Assembly: GCA_036417435.1 (NCBI GenBank) | Contig: CM070903.1 | Span: 54,536,001 to 54,600,000 of the forward strand | Source of the DNA: Inia geoffrensis | Taxonomy: Eukaryota; Chordata; Mammalia; Artiodactyla; Iniidae | Reading direction: 5' to 3' | Length of the DNA stretch: 64,000 nt | Shown here: positions 34,930 to 46,110 of the stretch, in pieces | Layout of the letters: every line of letters starts with the position of its first letter | Position numbering within the stretch: the stretch's first letter is position 1 | Translations under genes and position numbers: made by a program | Notes under the pieces: model-generated | The model's input: only the letters and a program-made list of their open reading frames with translations | Databases searched by the model: none | Told to the model about the DNA's origin: nothing

Positions 34930-37900
34930 ACATGTGCAGGGTAGAATTATTCATAGGCAATATACCTTTGGTGGTTTCATATTTCTTCTCTTCAATCCTT
35001 TCTCCTATAACAGACAGCTGATTTCTCCCTTGGGGTCTACCTTTTAGGGACTACAAGGACCTTTCCATAGAAGACTATCATCCAATCCCTTTTTTAAAAT
35101 ATTATTTATGGTAACTTAAGATGCTATGCCACCCAGATACATTATTTTAAATAAGAATTTTTAAAACTCCTAAGAACCAAAAGAATGTTTCTTTGTTGGT
35201 GGAATTGCTAGCACCAGGTTGGATAAAATTATTTGGGGCATTTAGCCCTGTAGAATTTCTTTTAAAATCACACTATGTAGACCTCACCATTCCAGAAAAT
35301 AGGTGGATTCATCAAATACTGGCAGAAACATGTGGATGGGTCAGCACAATCAACTTCCATTATTGGAAAAATAATTCAAACTCATGTCAATGTGATGGTG
35401 AATCAGTATTAATAAAGGCATACAAAAAGTAGCACCTATAATGCAAATTAAATGTATTTTAAGATAACCTGCTAATAACGGCATCATAAAGCAATCAATT
35501 CACTTGGAAAATATTTTTATGGAGAATACATAAAAGAAAAAGATAAGGCTGAGTTCATCAGTACAGCTGATCTTACTGTCAACCAAAGACTAAAGTAAGA
35601 TCCCCAGAGGATCCTAGATACAAGCAGGCCATTTTAAAAAAATGGTTTATTTAAGCAGAGTCTATTTTAATTGCTACATTTATACTGGCCCAAGGTAGAG
35701 CTTTCATTTATCAAACAAAATTAAAATTTTGTTTGATCAGCAATATGAAATCAGTCAAATGTCATAGTGCTTTGAGACCTGTTCGAATCTACCTTGGTGA
35801 GAAGGGAAGTTTACCAGGGAACTCTGTGAGCTCTCTTCATTTCCTTAACTCTAACTCCAAATAGTATCCCTGCTCTCTTGTTAACTTGAGAAAATTATGA
35901 AACCAGAATGAAAAGAGCATCAGAGGAATCCAGGCTATCTTCCTAGTTCCCCAAGTCCTGCACCTCTCATCACAACTCTCATCACCCATTATGGAAACTC
36001 AGGAAAGGATTCTGAGAGCTGTTGTCATACTGTTTAGTATGCAGGCTATTGAACCTGATCCCTGATGAACAGGAGACAGACCCTGAGACTGTCTAGTGCA
36101 TGGTATTTGTGTTGTTTAAACTGCTTGAAGCCTTGGATCTCTGGAAGAACAGAGGAGGAAAGGTCATTTTAACATTTTCCCTTTTCTTTCTGATAGTGCA
36201 GTTCTTAACTCGGTGAGTTAGAAATGGACAAGCACAATAATGCTTTCTCAGCTTTCTTGAAATGCTAACCAAAGATAAAAATGTTATGCAGTGGTGCTTA
36301 AAATTTAATGCCATTTTGAAAACAAAAACCATGAATTACTAAGTAAAAGTAATAACACTGTAAGATAATACTATAAATGCTATACAAATGAAAGAAAGAC
36401 ATTTAAATGCAAGTGACCCACCTCCTAACAGACTCCCTTCATTAGCCCATCCTTCCTCCCCAACTGTTCTACACAGGGCAAGACTAAAGATTTGTTTAAA
36501 ATGCTTATATTACTTTTCTTCTAGAATGTTCTTTGGGTAGAGTGCTTAAGCAAGAATATACATAAGAATAAGCTATAGATTGGAATGGAGGTTAGGAAGA
36601 GGATAACAGGTAAACTGCAGGCAGAAAACAGAAAAAGAAAGCAAAGTAAAAGAAAATGAAATCCTCTTCTAAGTGACTTTAATGCATTCTGAAACCTAAA
36701 AAACACCATTCATCCATAAAATAGTAAGTTAATATACTTATAGAGATTTCTGGTAAACATATATTGTATGCCCCATTTGTGATATTGGTTGAAATGTTAT
36801 TTTGAATATTAAATTTAAAAGCAAAACAGAATAAACCACAATCCTACAAGAGTAACTCTCCCTCTGGATACACATTTCCTTTGAATACGCACACAAACTT
36901 CCTTTACAAGTGACCTTAATTTTGAATTGAAAAGGCCAAATTTGTGACTTGCTGCTCACCTCTCTACCTTTGACCTGTCTACTCTACCTTCCAAAAGAGA
37001 AATCAATGGAGGCACGTATCAGCACGGTTTGAAGATTCTATTAGATGGCCATGATTGAAGAGTTGTCCTGAGCCATTAAATGCACCTTTCTCTCCTTTAG
37101 TTTCACCCTACCTTCACACACACAGTTAAAAGAATAGATAATATAATGGTAAACAATCTTCCACGAAGATAACTGGGAAAAAATAAGAAAAAATTTTTAT
37201 CACTAATATAACTTACCAACACTTTCTCTCAAAAATATTCGTAATGCTGTCATTAGAAATTATATTTTTCACTGTTCAAGAAGTCTACTGTCTCTATCTT
37301 GCTTTCAGTTCTAAGAAGAGGAGTCTCAAATCAATAAATGACTATCATTTTGATGATTTCATAAATAAAATCATTACAGATATTTTTATTTACTTTGAAT
37401 TCTTGCAAATGACAACAATTACCATTGCGATTAACTGCAGAACCTGGGAACTGATAAACAGAGAAATTTGGGCTTTTTCAGATTAAGCAACAGTATGTTA
37501 CAAGGAGAATTACTTTCAAAGTTTCATTTGTTTTTTATAGATGCTCTTTTATAGTTTACAGTTTAGACTCTATTTTCTTCCAAAGCCCCATTTGTTGAAA
37601 TCCTGAATCAGAATTATCAGTCCCAAAAAGGAAAGGAATTAAGATACAAATAATTATTTCTTCAGAGTATAATCTGATGAGCTAGCATCTGAGCCCAAAT
37701 AATAATTTCAAACAATTTGGAAGCAGTTTTCATATAATGTCATGCTCTATGAAAAATCCATTTGGAAACCATGTGTGACATTTGTTACAAATTGTACATT
37801 TATACTTACATCCTTACATTTTTCCATTTTTCATCAACTGCTGCCTATTTCATATTTCAAAGAGGGGCAAAACTGTGCCATCAGACTGAAGTTACTAGGA

Positions 37901-38612
37901 TATGTGATTTGCAATCATCATTCAGACTTTCATAACTTTATTTTTTGCACAGGGACCTAAAGAATATATTTCAAGAATGTATTGGAGGTTAGAGGATGTG
38001 CTTCTTTATGGCAGAGACCTCATTTAAAGAGCTGGGTTTCTCTGTAATCCTTTCAAAGGATATTCATGTATGCATTGAATAAGAAATACGCTAAACGCTA
38101 GGAGTGTATTTTAAGCTTTGGTCAGGCTAATATGCTGTTTTAATTGTTCTTTAAGTGAGACATAATAAATTTTGAGGGAAAAAAAATATATATATATCAA
38201 CCAACAGGGAGGTTATTTTTGCTTTAAGCAAGAGTGAAGGAAAATGAGAATGTTTTTGTTCCATTTTTATTAACTGTATAATTCTTTTTAAATTTATGCA
38301 TTTTATTTATTTTTTAATTTCCTGTACACATCAATAAATTTTCAGTAAAAGAGTAATAACATCAGAAAAAAAACTTCCAGAGATTTCGTGAGAATCCAAT
38401 GCACATAGTATATGAAAACAATATGAAATTTTATCATCCTGCAATTGAAGTGAATAATATGAGAGATTAATGTAAATGATGGTGATCATGATGATCTTGA
38501 AAATGATGCTAAACTTTACTACTCTTCAATGATATTTTATACCCAGGCATGTACTTTTTCTATGTTTTATCTAATTTATACTTATAAATATTCCATGTTT
38601 CTTTCATTTTTT
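34930..38612. other. AT-rich low-copy sequence, no gene seen
   Basis: No exon, RNA gene or named repeat can be supported. A frame at 35193-35432 looks less biased than most but has no recognisable motif, promoter or splice context. A perfect palindrome lies at 35710-35737 and a short TA run at 38188-38199. Confidence 0.5.
35710..35737. repeat. Near-perfect palindrome (13-bp arms, 2-base spacer)
   Basis: ATCAAACAAAATT, spacer AA, then AATTTTGTTTGAT, an exact reverse complement. It can form a hairpin or cruciform. Confidence 0.92.
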
Positions 38613-38972
38613 AACACCTTTATTGAAGTATAATTGCTTAAAAATGTTGTGTTAGTTTCTGCTGCATAACAAAGTGAATAAGCTACATGTATACATATAT
38701 CCCCATATACCCTCCCTCTTGCATCTCCCTCCCACCCTCCATATCCCACCCCTCTAGGTTGTCACAAAGCACCTAGCTGATCTCCCTGTGCTATGTGGCT
38801 GCTTCCCACTAGCTATCTATTTTACATTTGGTAGTGTATATATGTCAGTGCTACTCTCTCACTTCGTCCCAGCATACCATTTCCCCTCCCCGTGTCCTCA
38901 AGTCTACATACTCTACGTCTGAGGCTTTATTCCTGTCCTGCCCCTAGGTTCATCAGAACCATGTTTTTTTTT
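38613..38972 (-). mobile_element. L1-C 3' UTR
   Basis: Antisense of the L1-B type 3' UTR: 'acctagctgatctccctgtgctatgtggctgcttcccactagc' region near 38770-38815, and C-rich tracts that are the complement of the G-rich 3'-UTR tract (near 38708-38755). Confidence 0.88.
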
Positions 38973-41900
38973 TTAGATTCCACATATATGTGTTAGCATA
39001 CTGTACTTCATTTTCTCTTTCTGACTTACTTCACTCACTATGACAGACTCTAGGTCCATCCACATCTCTACAAATGACCTAATTTCATTTCTTTTTATGG
39101 CTGAGTAATACTCCATTGTATATAGGTGCCACACCTTCTTTATCCATTCATCTGTCAATGGACACTTAGGTTGCTTCCATGTCCTGGCTATTGAAAATAG
39201 AGCTGCAGTGAACATTTTGGTACATGACTCTCTTTGAATTATGTTTTTTTCTCAGGGTATATGCCCAGTAGTGGGATTGCTGGGTGATATGGTATTTCTA
39301 TTTTTAGTTTTTTAAGGACCCTCCATACTGTTCTCCATAGTGGCTGTATCAATTTATATTCCCACCAACACTGCAAGAGGATTCCCTTTTCTCCACACCC
39401 TCTCCAGCATTTATTGTTTGTAGATTTTTTGCTGATGGCCATTCTGACCGGCGTTAGTTGATACCTCATTGTAGTTTTGATCTGCATTTCTCTAATGATT
39501 AGTGATGTTGAGCATCCTTTCATGTGTTTGTTGGCAATCTGTATATCTTCTTTGGAGAAATGTCTATTTGGATCTCATGCCCATTTTTGGATTGGGTTGT
39601 TTGTTTTCTTGATATTGAGCTGCATGAGCTGCTTGTATATTTTGGAGATTAATCCTTTGTTAGTTGCTTTGTTGGCAAATATTTCTCCCATTCTGAAGGT
39701 TGTCTTTTCATCTCATTTATGGTTTCCTTTACTGTGCAAAAGCTTTTAGGTTTCATTAGGTCCCATTTGTTTATTTTTGCTTTTATTTCCATTTCTCTAG
39801 GAGGTGGGTCAAAAAGGATCTTGCTGTGATTTATGTCATAGAGTGTTCTGCCTATGTTTTCTTCTAAGAGTGTGATAGTGTCTGGCCTTACATTTAGGTC
39901 TTTAATCCATTTTGAGTTTATTTTTCAGTATGGTGTTAGAGTGTTCTAATTTCATTCTTTTACATGTAGCTGTCCAGTTTTCCCGGAACCACTTATTGAA
40001 GAGGCTGTCTTTTCTCCATTGTATATTTTTGCCTCCTTTATCAAAGATAAGGGGACCATATGTGTATAGGTTCATCTCTGGGCTTTCTATTCTGTTCCAC
40101 TGATCTATATTTCTATTTTTGTGCCATTACCATACTCTCTTGATTACTGTAGCTTTGTAGTGTAGTCTGAAGTCCAGGAGCCTGATTCCTCCAGCTCCAT
40201 TTTTCTTTCTCAAGATTGCTTTAGCTGTTCAGGGCCTTTTGTGTTTCCATATAAATTGTGAATTTTTTTGTCCTAATTCTGTGAAAAATGCCATTGGTAG
40301 TTTGATAGGGATTGCACTAAATCTGTAGATTGCTTTGGGTAGTACAGTCATTTCCACAATTTTGATTCTTTCAATCCAAGTACATGGTATATCTCTCCAC
40401 CTCTTTGTATCATCTTTAATTTCTTTCATCAGTGTCTTATAGTTTTCTGCATACAGGTCTTGTCTCTCTTTAGGTAGGTTTATTCTAGGTATTTTATTCT
40501 TTTTGTGGCAATGGTACTTGGGAGTGTTTCCTTAATTTCTCTTTCTGATTTTTCATCATTAGTGTATAGGAATGCAAGAGATTTCTGTGCACTAAGTTTG
40601 TATCCTGCTTCTTTACCAAATCCATTGATTAGCTCTAGTAGTTTTCTGGTAGCTACTTTAGGATTCTCTATGTATAGCATCATGTCATTTGCAAACAGTG
40701 ACAGCTTTACTTCTTCTTTTCTGATTTGGATTCTTTTTATTTCTTTTTCTTCTCTGATTGCTGTGGCTAACACTTACAAAACTATGTTGAATAATAGTGG
40801 TGAGAGTGGGCAACCTTGTCTTGTTACTGATCCTAGAGGAAGTGGTTTTAGTTTTTCACCATTGAGAATGATGTTTGCTGGGAATTTGTCATATATGGCC
40901 TTTATTATGTTGAGGTAGGTTTCCTCTATGCCTACTTTCTGGAGAGCTTTTATCACAAATGGGTGTTGAATTTTGTTGAATGCTTTTTCGGTATCTATTG
41001 TGTTGATAATATGGTTTTTCTCCTTCAGTTTGTTAATATGGTGTATGACATTGATTGATTTGCATATATTGAAACCTTGCAATCCTGGGATAAAGCCCAC
41101 TTGATCATGGTGTATGATTCTTTTAATGTGCTGCTGTATTCTGTTTTCTAGTCTTTTGTTAAGGATTTTCACATCTATGTTCATCAGTGATATTGGACTA
41201 TAGTTTTCTTTTTTTTGTGACATCTTTGTCTGGTATTGGTATCAGGGTGATGGTGGCCTTGTAGAATGAGTTTGAGAGTGTCCCTACCTCTGCTATATTT
41301 TGAAAGAGTTTGAGAAGGATAGGTGTTAACTCTTTTCTAAATGTTTCAAGGAAGTCACCTGTGAGACCACCTGGCCCTGGGCTTTTGTTTGTTGGAAGAT
41401 TTTTAATCACAGTTTCAATTTCAGTGCTTATGATTGGTCTGCTTATATTTTCTATTTCTTCCTGGTTCACTCTCAGAAGCTTGTGCTCTTCTAAGAATCT
41501 GTCCATTTCTTCCAGGTTGTCCATTTTATTGGCATATAGTTGCTTGTAGTAATCTCTCATGATCCTTTGTATTTCTGCAGTGTCAGTTGTTACTTCTCCT
41601 TTTTCATTTCTAATTCTGTTGATTTGAGTCTTCTCCCTTTTTTTTCTTGATCAGTCTGGCTAATGGTTTATCAATTTTGTTTATCTTCTCAGAGAATTAG
41701 GTACTACTTTTATTGATCTTTGCTATCATTTCCTTAATTTCTTTTTCATTTATTTCTGATCTGATCTTTATGATTTCCTTCCTTCTGTTAACTTTCGGGG
41801 TTTTTTGTTCTTCTTTCTCTAATTGCTTTAGGTGCAAGGTTAGGTTGTTTATTTGAGATATTCCTTGTTTCTTGAGGTGGGATTGTATTGCTATAACCTT

Positions 41901-42789
41901 CCCTCTTAGCACTGCTTTTGCTGCATCCCATAGGTTTTGGGTCATTGTGTTTTCATTGTCATTTGTTTCTAGGTCATTTTTTATTTTCTCTTTGATTTCT
42001 TCAGTGATCTCTTTGTTATTAAGTAGTGTATTGTTTAGCTTCCATGTGTTTATATTTGTTACAGATTTTTTTTCCTGTAATTGATATCTAGTCTCATAGC
42101 ATTTTGGTCCAAAAAGATACTTGATATGATTTCAATTTTCTTAAATTTTCCAAGGCTTGATTGTGACCCAAGGTATGGTCCATCCTGGAGAATGTTCCAT
42201 GAGCACTTGAGAAGAAAGTATATCCTGTTGTTTTTGGATGGAATGTCGTATAAATATCAATTAAGTCCATCTTGTTTAATGTGTCACTTAAAGCTTGTGT
42301 TTCCTTATTTATTTTCATTTTGGATGATCTGTCCATTGGTGAAAGTGGGGTGTTAAAGTCCCCTACTATTATTGTGTTACTGTTGATTTCCCCTTTTATG
42401 GTTGTGTTAGCATTTGCCTTATGTACTGACGTGCTCCTATGTTGGGTGCATAAGTATTTACAATTGTTACATCTTCTCCTTGGATTGATCCCTTGACCAT
42501 TATGTAGTGTCCTACTTTGTCTCTTGTAATAGTCTATTTTAAAGTCTATTTTGTCTGATACGAGATTTGCTACTCCAGCTTTCTTTTGATTTTCATTTGC
42601 ATGGACGATCTTTTTCCATCCTCTCACTTTTGGTCTGTATGTGTCTCTAGGTCTGAAGTGGGTCTCTTGTACACAGCATATATATGGGTCTTGTTTTTGT
42701 ATCCATTCAGCCAGTCTATGTCTTTTGGTTGGTGCATTTAATCCATTTACATTTAAGGCAGTTATCGATATGTATGTTCCTATTGCCAT
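38973..42789 (-). pseudogene. L1-C ORF2 (endonuclease and reverse transcriptase), broken
   Basis: The endonuclease begins at 42789 with '[18 protein letters not shown]' and keeps 'QETH' and 'VGDFNTPLSPMDR', but has an early frameshift in the segment after 'DKIDFKI' that rejoins later. The RT domain (41223-40480) shows '[10 protein letters not shown]', '[13 protein letters not shown]', and the catalytic box FAND (plus strand 40684-40695), not FADD. The C-terminal end is 'LTHICGI' with a normal stop at 38973. There are at least eight breaks in frame. The final piece contains the Cys/His-rich stretch '[17 protein letters not shown]' near 39400. Confidence 0.93.
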
Positions 42790-42846
42790 TTTCTTAACTG
42801 GTTTTGGTTTGTTTTTGTAGGTCTTTTCCTTCTCTGTGTTTCCTGA

Positions 42847-43735
42847 CTAGGGAAGTTCCTTTAGCATTTCTTGTAAAGTTGATTTGGTGGTGCTGAATTC
42901 TGTTAACTTTTGCTTCTCTAAAAATGTTTTTATTTGTCTGTCAAATCTGAATGAGATCCTTGCTGGGTAGAGTAATCTTGTTTGTAGGTTTTTCCCCTTC
43001 ATCACTTAAAATATGTCCTGCCACTCCCTTCTGGCTTGCAGAGTTTCTGCTGAAAGAACAGCTGTTAACCTTATGGGGATTCTCTTATCTGATATTTGTT
43101 GCTTTTCCCTTGCTGCTTTTAATATTTTTTCTATGTATTTAATTTTTGATAGTTTGATTAATATGTGTCTTGGTGTGTTTCTCCTTGGATTTATCCTGTA
43201 TGGGACTCTCTGATTTTCCCGGACTTGACTGACTATTTCCTTTCCCATGTTAGGGAAGTTTTCAACTATAATCTCTTCAAATATCTTCTCAGACCCTCTC
43301 TTTTTCTCTTCTTCTTCTGGCACCCCTATAATTCAAATATTGGTGCATTTAATGTTGTCCCAGGGGTCTCTGAGACTGTCCTCAATTCTTTTCATTTTTT
43401 TTCTTTATTCTGCTCTGTGGTAGTTATTTCCACTATTTCATCTTCCAGGTCACTTATCTGTTCTTCTGCCTCAGTTAGTCTGCTATTGATTCTTTCTAGA
43501 GAATTTTAAATTTCATTTATTATGTTGTTCATCATTTGTTTGCTCTTTAGTTCTTGTAGGTCCTTATTAAACGTTTCTTGTATTTTCCCCATTGTATTTC
43601 CAAGATTTTGGATCATCTTTGCTATCATTACTCTGAATTCTTTTTCAGGTAGACGCCTATTTCCTCTTCATTTGTTTGGTCTGGTGGGTTTTTACCTTGC
43701 TCCTTCCTCTGCTGAATATTTCTCTGTCTTCTCAT
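42847..43735 (-). pseudogene. L1-C ORF1 (ORF1p), broken
   Basis: The start ATG (CAT at 43733-43735 on plus) aligns with that of L1-B; the stop is at 42847-42849. The coiled-coil part is antisense to open frames at 43165-43821. The C-terminal domain is open for about 105 codons (43323-43006) with 'NFPNMGKEIVSQVRENQRVPYRINPRRNTPRHI', the RRM to CTD stretch that binds RNA. Stops occur in the coiled coil (for example near 43510) and at the start of the RRM domain (near 43334). Confidence 0.9.
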
Positions 43736-45465
43736 TTTGTTTAACTTACTGTGTTCGGGGTCTCCTTTTCTCAGGATGCCAGTTCGTAGTTCCCATGGCT
43801 TTTGGTGTCTGTCCCCAGTGAGTGAGGTTGGTTCAGTGGGTTGTGTAGGCTTCCTGGTGGAGGGGACTGGTGCCTGTGTTCTGGTGGGTGGGGCTAGATC
43901 TTATCTTTCTGGTGGGTAGGGCCACGTACAGTGGTGTGTATTTGCATGTCTGTGAACTTAGTATGATTTTAGGCAGCCTCTCTGCTAATGGGTTGGGTTT
44001 TGCTCCTGTCTTGCTAGTTGACTGGCATGGGGCATCGAGAACTGGAGCCTGCTGGCCGTTGGGTAGACCTGGGTCTTAGCACTGAGATGGAGATCTCTGT
44101 GAGAGCTCTTGCCAATTGACATTATATGGGGCCAGGAGGTCTCTGGTGGTCCAGTATCCTGAACTTGTCTCTCCCACCTCAAAGACTCAGGCCTGACAAC
44201 CGGCCAGAGCGCCAAGCCCCTCTCAGCCACACAGCTCAGAAGAAAAGGGAGAAAAAAAAAAAAGAAAAAAAATTAAAAAAAAAAAAATAGTAATAAAATA
44301 AGAGAGTAACCAAACCAGTAAACAAATCCACCACTGATAACAAGTGCTAAAAACTATCCTAAGGTAAACATAAAAATCAGAAACAAAATCATTCGCAGAC
44401 AGTAAACCCCAAGTCTATAGTTGCTCCCAAAGTCCACCACCTCAATTTTGGGATGATTTGTTGTCATTTCAGGTATTCCACAGATGCAGGGTACTTCAAG
44501 TTGATTGTGGGGATTTAATCTGCTGCTCCTGAGGCTGTACAGAGAAATGTCCCTTTCTCTCCTTTATTTGCACAGCTTTTGGGGTTCAGCTTTGGTTTTG
44601 GGACCATCTCTGCATGTAGGTTGCCCTCAGGCATCTGTTCCCACCCAGACAGAACAGGGTTAAAGCAGCAGCTGATTAGGGGGCTCTGGCTCACTCATGC
44701 TGGGGGCAAGGGAGGAGTATGGTAGTTATAATTGGAACGCGGGGCAAGCCTGCCTGCGGCAGCAGATACTCAAATGATGTTGCAACAGCCTGAGGTGCTC
44801 TGTGTGTTCTCCCAGGGAACTTGTCCCTGGATCACAAGCCCCTGGCAGAGGCATGTTTCACAGGTTCCAAGGGGGGTGTGGACAGTGACCTGTGCTTGCA
44901 CACAGGATTCTTGGTGGTTGCAGCAGTGTTAGCGTTTCATGCAATCTCTGGTGTCCAAGCTGATAGCCACGGCTTGCACCATCTCTGGAGCTTGTTTAGG
45001 TGGTGTTCTGTCTTCTGTGGGCAGACAGGGAAAGAATCCCCTATCCTCACGCACCCTAAAACAATGGTCTCTTGCCTTTCAGGCAGGTCCAGACTTTTTC
45101 CCGGACTCTCTTCCAGCTAGCTCTGGAGCTCTAGCCCCCTTCAGGCTGTGTTCATGCAGACAACCCCATCCTCTCCCTGGGGTCTGACCTCCAAATCTCG
45201 AGACTCAGCTCCCTGCCCCCACTTGCCCCCGCAGGTGAGCAGACAAACCTCTCAGGCTGATGAGTGCTGGTTGGCACTGATCCTCTGTGCAGGAATCTCT
45301 CCACTTTGCCCTTTGCACCCCTGTTGCTGTGCTCTCTGCTCCATGGCTCCGAAGCTTTCCTCCTGCCCACCCCCCATCTCTGCCAGTGAAGGGGCTTCCT
45401 AGTGTGTGGAAACTTTTCCTCCTTCACAGCTCCCTCCCAGAGGTGCAGGTCCTGTCCCTATTCTT

Positions 45466-45474
45466 TTGCCTCTG
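45466..45474 (+). repeat. Left TSD of nested CHR SINE 1
   Basis: TTGCCTCTG, repeated exactly at 45686-45694. Confidence 0.88.
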
Positions 45475-45685
45475 CTTTTTTTTGTGTGTGTGTGTGGTAC
45501 ATGGGCCTCTCACTGTTGTGGCCTCTCCCGTTGTGGAGCACAGGCTCTGGACGCACAGGCTCAGTGGCCATGGCTCATGGCCCTAGCCACTCCACGGCAT
45601 GTGGGATCTTCCCGGACCAGGGCATGAGCCCATATCCCCTGCATCGGTAGGCGGACTCTCAACCACTGGGCCACCAGGGAAGCCC
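45475..45685 (-). mobile_element. CHR-family tRNA-derived SINE, copy 1 (antisense)
   Basis: On the minus strand it begins 'gggcttccctggtggccc', contains tRNA-like A and B boxes (A near 'ggtggcccagtggttgag', B near 'atgggctcatgccctgg'), then the family body 'gatcccacatgccgtgg', 'ccatggccactgagcc' and 'aacgggagaggccac', and ends in GT/AC-rich plus poly(A) sequence (TTTTTTTT on plus at 45476-45483, then a GT run). A 9-bp duplication flanks it. CHR SINEs derive from tRNA-Glu and use L1 machinery. It has more substitutions than copy 2, so it is probably older. Confidence 0.9.
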
Positions 45686-45694
45686 TTGCCTCTG
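45686..45694 (+). repeat. Right TSD of nested CHR SINE 1
   Basis: TTGCCTCTG, identical to 45466-45474. Confidence 0.88.
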
Positions 45695-45807
45695 TTTTTT
45701 TCTCTTTTCTTTTGCCCTACCCAGGTACATGGGGATTTTCTTGCCTTTTAGGAAGTCGAGGTCCTCTGCCAGCGTTCAGTAGGTGTTCTGTAGGAGCTGC
45801 TCCACAT

Positions 45808-45820
45808 GTAGATGTATTTT
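45808..45820 (+). repeat. Left TSD of nested CHR SINE 2
   Basis: GTAGATGTATTTT, repeated at 46035-46047; the T-rich end merges with the SINE tail. Confidence 0.88.
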
Positions 45821-46034
45821 TTTTTTTTTTTTTTTTTTTTGCTTTACGCGGGCCTCTCACTGTTGTGGCCTCTCCCGTTGCGGAGCACAGGCTCCAGATG
45901 CACAGGCTCAGCGGCCATGGCTCACGGGCCCAGCCGCTCCGCGGCATGTGGGATCTTCCCGGACCGGGGCACAAACCCGTGTCCCCTGCATCGGCAGGCG
46001 GGCTCTCAACCGCTGCGCCACCAGGGAAGCCCCC
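45821..46034 (-). mobile_element. CHR-family tRNA-derived SINE, copy 2 (antisense), well preserved
   Basis: A full-length copy on the minus strand. Its head is 'ggggcttccctggtggcgc', the A box lies in 'tggcgcagcggttgagag', the B box in 'acgggtttgtgccccgg', and the body is 'ccgcggagcggctggg', 'ccatggccgctgagcc' and 'caacgggagaggcc', followed by a poly(A) tail (the 20+ T run at 45817-45840 on plus). CpGs are well kept. It is flanked by GTAGATGTATTTT duplications. Chance frames across this SINE on both strands are not genes. Confidence 0.93.
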
Positions 46035-46047
46035 GTAGATGTATTTT
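46035..46047 (+). repeat. Right TSD of nested CHR SINE 2
   Basis: GTAGATGTATTTT, identical to 45808-45820. Confidence 0.88.
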
Positions 46048-46110
46048 TGATGTATTTGTGGGGAGGAAGGTGATCTCCACATCTTATTCCTCCACCATCT
46101 TGAAGGTCCC

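Larger units (their letters stand above)
38613..46110 (-). mobile_element. L1-C: structurally full-length L1, antisense, with two nested SINEs
   Basis: The minus-strand order is 5' UTR (46110 down to 43736), ORF1 (43735-42847), a 57-bp spacer, ORF2 (42789-38973), then 3' UTR with polyadenylation signal (TTTATT on plus at 38619-38624). The 5' terminus 'cttcaagatggtgga' matches L1-B. It aligns with L1-B along its length but has many CpG to TpG/CpA changes in the 5' UTR. Two CHR SINEs are inserted in the 5' UTR. ORFs are broken and the A tail is short. I saw no exact target-site duplication. Confidence 0.94.
43736..46110 (-). promoter_or_regulatory. L1-C 5' UTR, interrupted by two SINEs
   Basis: Homologous to the L1-B 5' UTR in reverse complement, including the 'ctttccttcggagcc' type stretch (45350 region) and the terminal YY1-like CCATCTTG at 46097-46104. 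An A-rich tract at 44250-44290 is the counterpart of the T-rich tract in L1-B. It is less CpG-rich than L1-B. Confidence 0.78.

Noticed and set aside
35193..35432. 79-codon frame in low-copy DNA
   Set aside because: No recognisable domain, no promoter or Kozak support, and length within chance expectation for 64 kb.
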